DNA of 64,000 bases. It comes from Emergomyces orientalis. Its lineage: Eukaryota; Ascomycota; Eurotiomycetes; Onygenales; Ajellomycetaceae. This document shows, in pieces, positions 22,987 through 34,822 of this stretch. Location of the stretch: NCBI GenBank assembly GCA_002110485.1, contig MOWL01000023.1:620001-684000 (forward strand), written 5' to 3'. The notes below the pieces were generated by a model, which was not told the DNA's origin, did no database searches, and worked only from the letters and a program-made list of their open reading frames with translations. Position 1 is the stretch's first letter. Each line of letters opens with the position of its first letter. The translations under genes and the position numbers were made by a program.

Positions 22987-24000
22987 TCAGACGCCGGTAT
23001 CGTTAAAAGGTGGTTGAGGGCTTCTAGACGCGAAGCGCTCTGGATCTAAGCTGGCCAGCATCTCAACATCTGGAGCATTGCCTACCACATCTTCCACTTC
23101 ATGCATGGCGTCGATAGCTCTTTTCTTCGGGCTTGACAATCTTGCACTGTTGGCTTCGCTTCCGTTGGAACCCTTGATCGCATTCTGCGCTCTCATGACG
23201 TCTCTCTTTGCGGTGAGGATGGACCCAAATGTCTGGAGCACGCGTTTCAAAGAATCGGGAAGATTGCAGCAGAGTCTTCTACCCTGAACATTGATGAAGG
23301 CGGCTAGAACATCGTAATTGAGGATGGCCATCACATAGGCGATGGCGACGGCTGCTGAGCGCTCGTTCCCTGTCTCGCAAAATATCAAAACCTTCTTCCG
23401 CGGCTTGCTTGGGACATCATTTCCGGGTGTGGTGGTTGCATCTGTGTGGTGAACTGGACAGCAGCATATGTGTTCGTTGATTCCTCGAATTATGTCGGGA
23501 AGCGATTTAATAAGTCCCTGGTCATCCGCGACGACAATGTTGTCAGCCTTAATGCCAAGGGCCGTCGCACATTTATCTGCATTGACAACGCGTGTATGAT
23601 AAGGAAGGGGGCCCCTAATTCCTAAAAGGTAGGTGATTCCTTCTCTTTTCACAAATTCAACGTCTCGAGCTGCAGATGTCGGCCCCACGTATAGGAATGG
23701 GAGAATCATTTGGGCCTCTCTACGCTGATCATACTGCCATTCCATAAGGCTAAAATCTGAATGGAAGCTTTCCTGCCCGAGTGATTGGAAAAACTGAACA
23801 CAGGCTAGATAGCCTCTTGGAAAATCATGAGATGTCGGGGCCTCGAGATTTCGAAGAAGAGTATAATCCAGTGAGTTTGATATTCCCGTCCAGATATTAT
23901 CGAGGCCGGAGGAATATGGTTGCGTAGGGACATAAGAGCTTTCATGGCTGCCGATAGCTGTAGTCGGCATTGGTCCCTGCTCCAAGTCCTGTCCCACCAT
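22987..24000 (-). CDS. Dual-specificity-phosphatase-like protein
   Basis: Intronless, 337 residues. The segment from about 95 to 250 has the DUSP layout: ILPFLYVGPTSAARD (the usual 'I.P.LYLG...A.D' opening), GITYLLGIRG, VVADDQG with a candidate general-acid Asp at 159, and the P-loop FCETGNERSA with Cys208 and Arg214 in CX5R spacing. Canonical DUSPs have His just before the catalytic Cys; here it is Phe207, and the loop contains Glu and Asn. Cys and Arg are kept, so it could be active, impaired, or a STYX-like substrate-binding protein. A Cys/His-rich insert (CCCPVHHTD, about 179-187) sits between the general-acid region and the P-loop. The C-terminal 80 residues look disordered. The target is unknown. 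Confidence 0.8.
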   Translation of the reverse strand: MVGQDLEQGPMPTTAIGSHESSYVPTQPYSSGLDNIWTGISNSLDYTLLRNLEAPTSHDFPRGYLACVQFFQSLGQESFHSDFSLMEWQYDQRREAQMILPFLYVGPTSAARDVEFVKREGITYLLGIRGPLPYHTRVVNADKCATALGIKADNIVVADDQGLIKSLPDIIRGINEHICCCPVHHTDATTTPGNDVPSKPRKKVLIFCETGNERSAAVAIAYVMAILNYDVLAAFINVQGRRLCCNLPDSLKRVLQTFGSILTAKRDVMRAQNAIKGSNGSEANSARLSSPKKRAIDAMHEVEDVVGNAPDVEMLASLDPERFASRSPQPPFNDTGV

Positions 24001-27000
24001 TACTGGAGGAATGGATGGCGAATCAGAAATTATAAGTTTTGACGCGTGTTTACGGGCTATAGGACAAAAGCCCTGCCGTTGAGAGCTTTCAGTGGTATAT
24101 TTCTCCTAGCCCAGTAAACGAAGTTTGAGGGAAGTGGGTGGAAACAAGAACATAGGGTTAGTGCACTGCTCAGAGAAGGGGATGGCTCAAATAGCTCCTC
24201 TAGGCAGAGAATATCTTCCTGATGGAGCGGTTCAATTGTGGAGACGTCGCAGGACATGAAGTACCAAGATGCAGTTCACTTGGATTATACAAAGCCGCTA
24301 AACAAAAGCTGCCTTCCGACATGACGGTGTTGACAGGAGGCTCGATTGCTCCTGCAGGGGGCGGTACCAGGCTGAAGCAATATCACGTGATATTAATCCG
24401 CTATCCCTGAATCCATTGGTCAAGGAAAATTATCTGCAAGGACTTTGTTGAAATCGACGGCGATGTATTTTGCTCTCATTGCTACTTATGATATTGTGAT
24501 TGTTATGCCCTGCAGACCAGGTTAGCTTATTCTACACGCTGCCTACCACTTAAAAATCGACTCGCGCGGGCAGGTGGAGCTAATGAATCCCTGATAAACT
24601 AACAAAGCACAGAATGAATATTTACAGTTAATCCAATTAATAGTAGGGTTATATTACTACTAGTATCTCTTGGAGATGGAAAGTATGAATTCCTAAAAAT
24701 ATCGGGATGCTCCATTTATCAGCCGCGCCTGTCAAACACTTAACGGCCTGAATTCTGCCTGGAAGCTTCAGAGGGTTAGGAGCCTTGGATATTTAATGGT
24801 ATGTATCGCCTGTTGGCTCTGGCAACTCGCATGTAATTAAAACTGAAACTCGCCAAAATGTAAAAATTTCCAAGCCCTACACTCGATTCCCAATGTTGTC
24901 AAGGAATAGCGAATCGCCATGCACCCCATGAACCATCTTAAAGGATAGCTGGGGCGCTACTGGTAGGCCACCACCAGTTCATGGTCATGCTTGGATTTTC
25001 GAATCAGTTTTCTTGACTATCCGGCTATTTGGAATGTTTGGAGGTAGTCCAGGCAGAAATTCATCACCAAGATCCAACCAGGCCTGTTCTAATCTGGTGA
25101 CACCCTGAGAAAAGCTTGTCAAATCACACGTTTCTGGACGTAGCCCCGTGACTCGTGCTTTGTTCCCAAAATACAGGTGCCTTCGCAGCCTCGACAGAAC
25201 ACGATTCCGCTTGTTGCTTCTGGAAAATGGATATTGAGAACCATTAATAGGCTTTATCTGCTTTCGCAGCTCCCCTGCACTCCTCATGGGAATGCCAATC
25301 GAGATCTTAAGCTCGTCTCGTAGCATCCTCACCCAACCATCCAAACGAGATTCGGCAAAAGCGCTCCGGCCAATTTAAATGTGAGGCAGATTTCCTCCAA
25401 AAGTGTTTCATCCCTGACTCGCCAGGAATACAGCCTTATCCCATGCGGGCTCCATTCTCACTGGCCAAGGAACCAGAGGAGAATTGTCGCCTCATCGATG
25501 GGACAATATCGGTGTTGGATATCTGAGGATATCACCCATAAGCACACGGGCAATTAAAACTCCAGTTCCGGCACAGAGGCCAATGAACCACCCTGGGTCA
25601 ACTTTCATTGAACATCGAATAAATAAACACTGGACATATTCACCACATCCACATCCTCCAGCGGTGCACTATTCATCATGCAGGCATACATCTGACACCC
25701 ACCACACAAACTCCGCAACTCATAACCTCTAAAATGTAACATTTTTAGGCAGCCAAGTATTGCCTGGGCAATTTATCCAGTCACGGACATTTTACCCACA
25801 TAAGGCTCTTTCTGCTGGATAAAGTAAAGCCACCGAAGCAGCGCGTCCTTCTCGCCTCATCCCTCAAAAGTGTCAACCTATCCGTTTCGCAGAACGGACA
25901 TTTCTCTCACGCCACATCGTCGGCAATCCCCACCTTACGTGCGTGTGGAGTTTTCAAGGCCTCGCCAAGTGGAGAAATTGTCACCCTGCGGAGGAAATCC
26001 GCCACCGGAAATGTTGTCCCCGATAGGTATTAGCCGTTTCAGTTCAGCAAACCGGTCGGAGGCGCGCGATTCGTTCATTGTTGAAGGCGTTTTCTTTTTT
26101 CTTTGAAGGTTCTTGAGTCAGTCACACACAACGAATGAATCCACTAAAATGAACTGTTGGAAAATTCAGAATCACATGACGCGCAACAAAGCCAAACGTT
26201 ATCGGCGCTAGCTCCTAGTTCAGGTAAGCTCATACTATTTTTAGGAGTGGCGCGGGCTTAGCCGAAGGACCCGAGTAACCGGGTCAACCCCCTGGTATCA
26301 GCGGTATGGAGTTGCTCCGCGCGCAAATTTTTGTCTAATCAGGCCGGTTGGAAATAGCTAAATAATAATATCACGTCATACCAGATAGAAAACGTGGATT
26401 CATATAGATCCCATGTCGTTAGCCTGATGGATAAGTCCCTGTCTGGTCTTACACCTACACACTTCACAAGCCAAAACTTCTGGAGGGAATAAGTTGTTTG
26501 ATGTTTATCTTGTGATCTCAATAAGCCGAAGCAGTAACTTTGGTGACTTCTGCTGTTTCAGGAGCTAAAAAATGGCGAAGTTTGACCAGATGGACTCATT
26601 CCTGAATTCACAGATCAGGTTCAACTGGGTTGGATTCGGTGGATGCGTTTTCTTTTGCGATTAGTTATGCTAAGAGGATGACAACATGAGTTTTGTAAGA
26701 ATGTGGCTCGGAATTTCACCTTGCTATTCTTTTTAGCTCTTCTATTTTAGTTCTTACTCTCTGAATAAATTGAATGTCCGGCACAGATCAACGCAGTAAG
26801 CCCAGGGAGTTTTGGCTCTAATAGTTATTCAGTTCATGTGTAAGTGCGTACGTATGAGTGATGGACCCCAGCCACACCGGGCGAGCAAAGAACTTAATTG
26901 CTAAGGTTATATGAGATGAAACCAAGGAATACTGTAGTAATTATCTACCTAGTAATGGTATATGCCAAGATAGGAGACAGGATGATGGCGTGAGAGGGAG

Positions 27001-27593
27001 GCGAGACGAGACGAAATGGGAAGAGGAAATGCTGCTTAGGCAGAAATGACGCGGAAAGGGTGTGGGGGAAAACAGGTAGGGAAGAGTATTTGAGCAAATT
27101 GGGTGAGGAGGGAGGTCATGATAAGATAGGTTCATGGAATCAAATGTCAACATGAAAATGGGTATAGTGACAAAGTGGAGTAATGCAGCGATTATTATCA
27201 GTGGTAGAGAACGGGAAGATAGGAGAGAATAAATATTTGCCAGAGAGCCTTGGAAAAGTTAAGCAAAAGAAACGCCATGAGCCCCGAATGTAAATGCATA
27301 GAGTATACAGAATAAGGGAATTCCATGCCGCCAAACCCAAACAGGAAAGGAAAATGATTCTGAGTAAAGAGGAAGTACAAATTTGAGTTGAACTCGTCGC
27401 TATATGCCAAAAAACAAATGCTGTAAAAAAAAAGCAAAAGAAACAAATTGGCGGATATTGGCCCCGTAATATATTAAAAGTATGTCCACGGAGTAGAAAT
27501 GGCCGACAAATTATGCCAGTTTCTTTCGGGTGTGTAGGCATCGTTCTTGGGTTGTTCGTCCGTATATCGTTATATAGATATTCCATCTACCAC
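24001..27593. other. Gene-poor stretch
   Basis: About 3.6 kb without a supported gene. Contains the promoter of the phosphatase-like gene, one minor open frame on the minus strand (24985-25326, listed separately), and, toward 27.6 kb, the presumed 3' flank of the zinc-finger gene. No terminal repeats or transposase motif were seen. Confidence 0.5.
24985..25326 (-). CDS. Possible small ORF, unrecognised
   Basis: A 113-residue frame from the ATG at 25326 (the frame stays open about 50 nt further up to a TAA). Basic, with sequence such as LRDELKISIGIPMRSAGELR and an ending PNSRIVKKTDSKIQA. The mixed amino-acid composition looks more protein-like than other open frames in this stretch, but I recognise no family and see no splice partner. 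It could be a relic, a lineage-specific gene or chance. Confidence 0.2.
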   Translation of the reverse strand: MLRDELKISIGIPMRSAGELRKQIKPINGSQYPFSRSNKRNRVLSRLRRHLYFGNKARVTGLRPETCDLTSFSQGVTRLEQAWLDLGDEFLPGLPPNIPNSRIVKKTDSKIQA

Positions 27594-28408
27594 TCAACTC
27601 TTCTGAATCAGTTGACGTAGCTGTTTTAGCTCCTTTTCCAATTCATCTAGCCTTGAATCCTTTTGCATAGCCTCACGCCGAAGCCGAGTGACTTCATCGC
27701 GGAGATCGAGTGCGTTCGAACCTCCCTCGTCTGAGGAGGAGCAAGATTCACTGTTACCCCGCTTCCTTTTAGAGGGATGGGGAGGTGATAGCAAGGAGCC
27801 GTTCTCGTGTTCGTTAGTTTCCGAAGAAGTAAGATCATCTAGAGATCGCCCGTCTCCTCCTCTGTGAAGGCGGCGGAGATGCTCCTTGAGATTTTCCTGT
27901 CTGGTAAATCCTTTTCCTGAGCTGCGATTACAGTCCGGGTATGGACACATCAACTTCTTCCCCTTGCTATTCATCTTATGCACTTCGCGTTGGTGACGGA
28001 GCAGGCCACCTGAGTAGGTGAAACCCAGCATTTTGTCACAATCTGGGTTCGTGCACTTGTATGGACGGTCATGTTTGTCCATGTGCTTGCTAGGAAATAG
28101 TTAATAAATGCATTTTCCAAGAATTAAGAACTATGAAAGAAGAAGGGGAGTACATACTTCCACTCGCAGGGCCGCTTAAAGTATGGGATATGATCGTGAC
28201 AATCCGGATGGTCACAATAAATCTGACCAGCCGAATTTTTGGGCGGTTCTCTTGTTCGCCTTATAGCCAGTCTCGGTCGAGAACAATCAACCGTGACGGG
28301 TGACACCTCCTGAACCATTTTGGTTTCGTTGGGGAGTAGTAGAATAGCTGTCGTGGTCTCTGGGCTTTCACTTCTTCTGGGGCTTGGATATCCGATCTTG
28401 TCACCCAT
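27594..28408 (-). CDS. C2H2 zinc-finger protein with C-terminal coiled coil
   Basis: Two exons, 28158-28408 and 27594-28089 (intron 28090-28157, phase 2), 248 residues. The junction restores CEWNKHMDKHDRPYKC, the first finger plus the typical linker. Three CX4C fingers follow in order: CDHPDC, CTNPDC and CPYPDC, each paired with His residues (HMDKH, HQREVH, HLRRLH). After an Arg/Lys/Ser-rich segment (PSKRKRGNSES) comes a heptad-like helix from about 210 to 246 (LRDEVTRLRREA, LDELEKELKQLRQLI), which suggests dimerisation. Likely a DNA-binding nuclear regulator; targets unknown. It stands alone in a gene-poor area. Confidence 0.88.
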
Positions 28409-29523
28409 AGCGGAATTCGAGTTGTCAAATTCGAGGAAGTGAATAAGAGAAATATAGTGTTTTTAGAGTTTGTAGTCACAAACGCCGGAAGGCGTGGAAG
28501 GGGGGAAGCATTAACTATATATATGTTTGGTGTTGATTCGTGAGGCTCTGCAAGGAGTAAGCGATCGGTGATACCGCTCGACGATCGCCATGCATTGGTA
28601 GCGGCACAGAAGGCCTCCGTCACTGAAGTTTTACCAATATATCGATTACCCGTGCCTGGACAGTCATTCATTGGGGTACTACTTTATAGTGGCAATAGTG
28701 TTGCCCAGACTTGTCAGACGAGAAGCCTCCTACCCTACCTAACCGAATCAGAAAAACAACGCCATGACTCCTGCTGTGGCCTGGGATAGCTGTATATATA
28801 AAACAGCATCCAGTATCAAAAAGGTTGTCCGACAGACGCCCTGAAAGGATGACCGCAGGCTACCTAGGTACCAAAAGAGTGAGTAGGAATGACTCACCAA
28901 TAATCGTAGACGCCTGGAGTATCCAGCAGGGATGTTCCGCGCCACACACGCACGACACGAGCCAATCCGATGTAAACTACCTAGGCAATTCGTATTTTTG
29001 CCTGCTGACTCCTGAGGCAGCGATGTGGGGATCCTCCAGTCTATGTGGCGCACTCGACACCTTGCAGCCTCACAAGGCAGGCCCGGAGCCCTTTCGCGGT
29101 CACGGGATTGAGGGGGATGAGCGAAGAGTCCCGTGATTTCTGTGGCTCAAATTGGAAAATGTTGGGGCATGATCGCCGAAGCTCAAGGACAGCTGAAGCA
29201 ACAACAAACGCTTCCTCCCAGCTAGACTCCATATGCTGCGGTCAGACTCGAAGCCTGCTCCAGCAGGTTCTTCAGCTGCCTTATAAAGCAGTTTGCCCCC
29301 TTCTGCTCACTCTGGGCAGCCCACTGCATGGGTGTTCATGTCATCCATTCCCCAGCTGTCGTGATATACTGTGGGCTGTTAGTGCATATTGCGAACTGAA
29401 GCCTAAGTGTGTTGTTACAACTAGATCGATAGCACAACCACCCCTATCCGAAACTTGGTAAAAAGTGGCTGTTCTTTGCTCCCAAGGCCATCGGAACGTT
29501 TGCTGAAAGTGACCTTCCCACAG

Positions 29524-29940
29524 TCACGCATGATTCCGTTGGCCTAGCGCCATGAACAGCGAGGTAATGTAGCGTTCAGCCTGTCCCGTTTTGAAGAAAG
29601 CTGCCTCCGCAATGCAGCTCTTCGTTGTCACTCTTGCAAACATCCCCAGAACCGGATATTCCCAATATGCAATATCTTCGAAAGAAGACACGTCAACGTC
29701 ATTTGGACGGACTCCAAGAATACTTCTGGACGCCGTCGAATGTTCCACGGCCACGTCGCTCCGGCGGGAGTCGCCCATTCGTGGAACCAATTGAACCCCG
29801 CTAGTCGCCTTGTGCTTTTGTATGTACTCCACAACCACGCAGCAGCTATCCCCAGCTTTGTAGAGGGGCAGATCCGCATAGCTTCGACGGCCTTAGCCGA
29901 ATTTCTCGTGAAATTGAAGTATGCCGGACCAGGAAGACAT
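29524..29940 (-). pseudogene. Broken 139-codon ORF, unrecognised
   Basis: From an ATG at 29940 the frame runs to a TGA at 29524, interrupted only by a TAA at codon 16 (29893-29895). The downstream part has protein-like composition: ADLPLYKAGDSCCVVVEYIQ, then SSFEDIAYWEYPVLGMFARV, then a helical KTGQAERYITSLFMALG end. No family recognised. Either a pseudogene with a single nonsense change, a gene whose first exon lies elsewhere and splices past the stop, or chance. A C-to-T change (CAA to TAA) would suffice to create the stop, as repeat-induced mutation does, but that is inference. Confidence 0.35.
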
Positions 29941-31456
29941 GATATCAGGCTCCCATCAAATCGATTCATCCCTGCGGACTTTCGAAATATCTCACAATGC
30001 ATGAAGTATTGTCTTCGCAGATATCACGATAACAGCTGATATATATGTGGGGCGTGTGGTAAAGACGCATCTTACGCAAGTCCCCCCCCAATTACACAAT
30101 TGCTCTACTGAGCAAAATTGCCGTGTGATCCTGGCGACCGCATTGCAGATTTCTTTGATGAATTGCAAGTAGACACACGGTAGTATGTTAGCTTTCCATG
30201 ATCCTATATCAGTTCGCATAAAAATGCCTGATGCACACGTCCGCCCCGTTGGATAATTTCTCTTTGATGTACAAATGTGCTTCTGTATGGCCGTACTTTT
30301 CATGAATCAACAAAGCCCCTACGTGGACTGATGCCCTCCAAATGGAAGCGCGCAAATTTCGTGATAATGTTTCCCCTAAGAGAATTTCCTTGGTCACCTT
30401 GACCCCCAGGACCACCAAGCTTATGCTGCTATTCGTAAATTCCCGCCCATGATACACATGACGAACCCTTTCTTTTCTCCCTTTTTGTCAGCTTACATAT
30501 TCTATCCAAGGCAACCATTGCAGGAATATATGGCTATGTGGTCGCTATTAGATCGTTTCATCGGAATTTCCCTTGACTGAATGATGTTCCCAAATAACTC
30601 ATGCTGAACCGACATTAAAATTGAATGTTCAGTCAGTATGCTAACCTAGTGTGGAACCTTTTTCACTCTTTGGTGATTCTAGGAGTGCATGCCCTCTAAT
30701 AAATGAACAGCACCAGTCGAAAATGCTTTGTTCTTCTCGTGTTGATTGATATTTGCATTTTATGATGAGGACTGAACAAATTACAAGTCTACGTATCGAC
30801 CCATGCACCCTCCACAATGACCAAGCAAAGTGAGGCAATATACTTCTATGAAAGCACTATTGTATTTCAAAGCTCTCTTTGGTCTTTATAGCCCTTGCCC
30901 GGTCACTGGCACTCGGTGCGTTCACAAAAGAGCATCACCGCCTGTATCTGTAAACATTTTGACATGGCCCCGGCCGAACGATATGTGGCCGATGCATATT
31001 TCACGGGCTGGTTTCACTCCCCAAAAACCATCCAATCATCCACTGCGTTATAATTATTGACAATTTGATAATAAAGTGTTTCTCCGTGATCGATATTTAC
31101 AGCCCAAGTGACGTTATCTTCATATCCACGCTGTGGTTAGTATCGGAAAGATAGTCATTTTAAGGATATTGGAATTAAGGGATACATATATTGCACCGCA
31201 AACTAGTGCCCTCGTTTCCTTCTTGGCCTATCCTCGAAAGTGGATATCAGAATTATGAACCAGAAGTGACACAATATTGTATATCTGAGGGCAATTGCAT
31301 GATCCAGGTAGCTATGCGATTTATGGATGATAGCTGTTGTAATGTTCTCTCTCGGAATCCGTTCGCCAGCAATCTTATTTAGCCTGACTCAGGCATACGG
31401 GACCTGTAAAGCGTTTGACTAGGAGAAACCTTCTGTGGATGAAACGTTGTTCAAAG

Positions 31457-31482
31457 AAAAAAAAAAAAAAAAAAAAAAAAAA
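31457..31482 (+). repeat. Poly-A tract, about 26 nt
   Basis: Long A homopolymer inside the gene-poor stretch. Could be a slippage repeat or the tail of a degraded retroposed sequence. Confidence 0.9.
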
Positions 31483-32426
31483 GGCTTCCCCGAACCATGC
31501 AATGGGGTGTGCGAACAAATTGTAATTGAGCCATCTTGGCCCGCTGGAGATGAATCCATTCGGAAGTTATCTTATTTCAGCTAGATCTTCAGAAAGAAAA
31601 TGTTAGAGGACAATTTATCTTTGTTGTGTTGTCCCCAAAGTACGACAAACTCGGACGCCTTTGCAGACAGGATCGAAATGCGCCAAGATCTCCCTGAATC
31701 GCTGGCGGGCCGCCGATCCGCGGCCGTTTGAAACGGCTCCGAGCTTGGATATATGTCTTGAGACCATAACTGAAAGGTGACTAACTGCGAACAAGCCGGG
31801 GCGTGAATTTTTACCAAGCTGGAGCCTGAGGTGACCAGTCACATTTGGAACTGGATCCGAGACGCAATTCAAGAGAATACGAAATACGGAGTGCGGCGTA
31901 TCCCCTAGAACGGATAGTACTAGTATTCATGAACTGCCTTATCTGGTCATTCTCCCACCTGCATCCTCCATCGGTTTCGGAGAGCTGTGATGGTGGTTAG
32001 CATTTATCGTAAGTAAAAAGCAGTTCACCAATACCCCCAACGAAAGAAACAGGCAAATTCTGCGGGAAGAAAAGGGTCCAAAATAGCCCTGCTTTGATCC
32101 ACTGGCCACATTCTATTGTTTGGTTGTCGCTGCTGCACAAAAGCGAAAGGAGCAACGATCATTTCCTGGATGTCTAGTTTAATTAAATTGATTAGGAAGC
32201 GCGGTGAGCCTGTACCATGATTCAGGGCTGATACTACTCGCTTTTTCTAAATCTTTTCGTGACTGAGCCCGAACTTTGCTTCTAATTCAGTGCCAGCTTT
32301 AGGGGGAAATTCCAAGGCATATTATGTATAAGAGCCTTGATATTTCTCTTGTTTTCTCCTTTTCCTTCCCTGCTTGAGCTGCTTGCCTGAACCCGACCAA
32401 GGAGAGTCACCCCACTGTGTTTAAAA

Positions 32427-33903
32427 ATGGAATCCTCGAAAGGCATAGACTTGGCCTTTACTAAGGCACCCAAGATTGAGGTATGTTCATTTCTGGCTTA
32501 CTTGATGGTTTTGCTTGTATATGCAGGAAGGCGCGTTGGTTTGTTTTCTAGAGTATACAACGAGGCCAGCATCCACCGCTGAATTTCCACGCGGAATAGA
32601 TTGAACAACTGCGTCCATGCACTAGCCAAACATTTTCCCCATAATATGTTCTGTTGGATATATATTCCAACGTCATTCGTGATCCTCTAACGCGTCATCT
32701 AACAGCTCCATGCTCATCTCACTGGAAGCATCTCCCGGGAATGCCTGCGAGAAATGTGGTTGCGAAAGAAGGCGAAAAATCCGGAATTGGATATAATGGA
32801 TCCTTACATTGCAATGCCTCCAGGAAAAATAGATTATACCCTCAAAACGTATGTATCCGGCTGCCGTTACTGGTCAGGGTAACCCTTGTTTTGTAGCTCC
32901 GTTTGAATGAATATGACAGAATGTTAAGCGGGTGGCTATAGGTTCTTCCAAGTATTCACAAACATGATCTACCAGCTCTGCACCGATCTAGAAAGCCTCA
33001 AATATTCAACGCGGTCCGTCATGCAGGATTTCCAGAATGATGGAGTCCGCTATCTGGAATTACGCACCACCCCGCGAGAAAGCCTAGAGCATGGAATTTC
33101 TAAAGAGAAATACATATTAGCGGTGCTTGATACCATTGACGAATGTCGAAATGACCAGATGTCAACCTACCTCATCATTTCTGTGGATAGAACCAAGACC
33201 GCCCTGGAAGCCATTGAAGCGATAGATCTGGCTATAAAATATCAAAGTAGAGGCGTGGTTGGGGTGGAACTCGGTGGAAATCCCATGAGAGGAGATGTGT
33301 CCATTTTCAGACCTGCTTTTTCCAAAGCGAAAGCCCACGGTCTCAAACTGACCCTTCACTTTGCCGAAACAATATTTTCGTCATCTCCTGATGAACTCAG
33401 CACGCTCCTGTCTTACGACCCTGATAGGCTAGGCCATGTTATCCATGTTCCTGAAGATATGAGGGATGAAATTGCTCGTCGAAAAATCGAGCTGGAACTT
33501 TGTCTCTCATGCAATGTGCATGGCAAACTGATTCAGGGGGGGTTTCCAGATCATCATTTTGGCTACTGGAGACATCGAGATTGTCCGATTATGCTTTCGG
33601 TGGGTTTCTTTATGAATATTCCTCTGTCATACCTTGGCCGGTGTTGTTGCTCCTTTTCCCTCATCTCTTGTTTGGTCAAATTAACATATGGTGTTTCTTG
33701 CTAATGAAACATAGACGGACGATGTCGGATTTTTCTGTAGCCCCTTGTCGAACGAGTATCTTATCGCGGCTGAAAGTTTTAGCCTTGATCGTGCCACGGT
33801 AATCGATATGTGCAAAAAGGGGGTGAACGCAATATTCGCCCAACCAGAGGAAAGGGAAAGACTATATAACTTGCTAACTCAATTTGAAGCTCAGAATATG
33901 TGA
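32427..33903 (+). CDS. Adenosine-deaminase-like protein (ADAL/MAPDA type)
   Basis: Four exons, 32427-32480, 32706-32848, 32942-33599 and 33715-33903, total 1044 nt and 347 residues (family about 350). A zinc hydrolase of the ADAL subfamily, which in animals and plants deaminates N6-methyl-AMP to IMP. Seen: PKIELHAHLTGS spanning exons 1/2 (zinc ligands His20 and His22), FFQVFTNMIYQL at the start of exon 3, LELRTTPRE, LHFAET with His205 and catalytic Glu208, the active-site GHVIH with His231, and STDDVGFF across exons 3/4 with the zinc-ligand Asp at 287/288. The 225-nt first intron is long for this window, but the phase-0 junction is exact. Tandem with the Smr gene. Confidence 0.93.
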
Positions 33904-34822
33904 ATTTCTTTAATTTTCTTTGCTTCGCTTTTTGATTCCTTTCAAAAATTTGTTGTTGCGATGGATCTCTCCAGGAAATCAAACCAAGAAAAGGCAAGAT
34001 AGGAAACCCCACACAGCCGGAAATACCCTTCTGATGGCGAAGATTAGTATTCAAGATAATAACTTTACATCGTACTTCCACTTTTATTAGCTTTCATTTA
34101 TTTTATTCATTGGAACTACGACTCTACACAGCAATTGTCTTTTTTTTCTTTCATTTTTCATTAGTATTTTTTCCCCCGCACTATGCACCACTCCCTTAGC
34201 TGTCTGCTGTTTCTCCTGACATGATGTTTTCAAGTGCTCCATCTCGTTCAAGCTTTGACTACCTTATATTTTGTTTCATGGTTTTGATCATTTATATTAC
34301 CCCATTTTTTTTTTTTATTGTTTCTGTTTTCACCCCCTTTATTCGCCCTGCCCTTCCAATACGGGTAAATGTTAGCTGAAAATGACAATAATGAGGAAAA
34401 TGCTAAATTTGGCGGAGAGGAATAGTGACATTATGAACCCATTATTTTTCTTTAATTTCCTCTGGGATTTTGTTGCAATTCTGCATTTATGTTGGCTGCT
34501 GAGCGTATACTGGTTCTCAAATGAGATATCTGCACTCCATACTACCTAGGTTGCCTTGACAGAATGAACTCAACTATTATTTTGTTTGGTATTGAGGGGA
34601 GTCTGATATATCACGTGAATCTAAAATCGCGCGGGCTCTGGAAGGTGGACGTTACGATCGCTGTGATTGGTCAATTGGAGATCGGCTCCGCTCCCGATCG
34701 ACGGCTTGCCGATCAGCCCACGGATTGGCTCTCCAGCGCAAGGTTTTTACATCCATCGATCATTATTCCAAACCCGGCGAGATAAATGGAAGGAGACCAT
34801 AACTTGGCCCAATTATTCCAAA
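33904..34822. other. Intergenic region ADAL/Smr
   Basis: About 920 nt, T-rich 3' flank (34080-34360), then the promoter side of the Smr gene. No supported ORF. Confidence 0.5.

Larger units (their letters stand above)
28409..32426. other. Gene-poor stretch with ORF relics
   Basis: About 4 kb with no intact gene. Short frames are scattered on both strands, the best being the broken frame at 29524-29940 (separate entry) and a minus-strand frame at 30209-30457. Contains an A26 run at 31457-31482. Looks like decayed sequence, but no terminal repeats, reverse transcriptase or transposase motif could be recognised. Confidence 0.5.
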
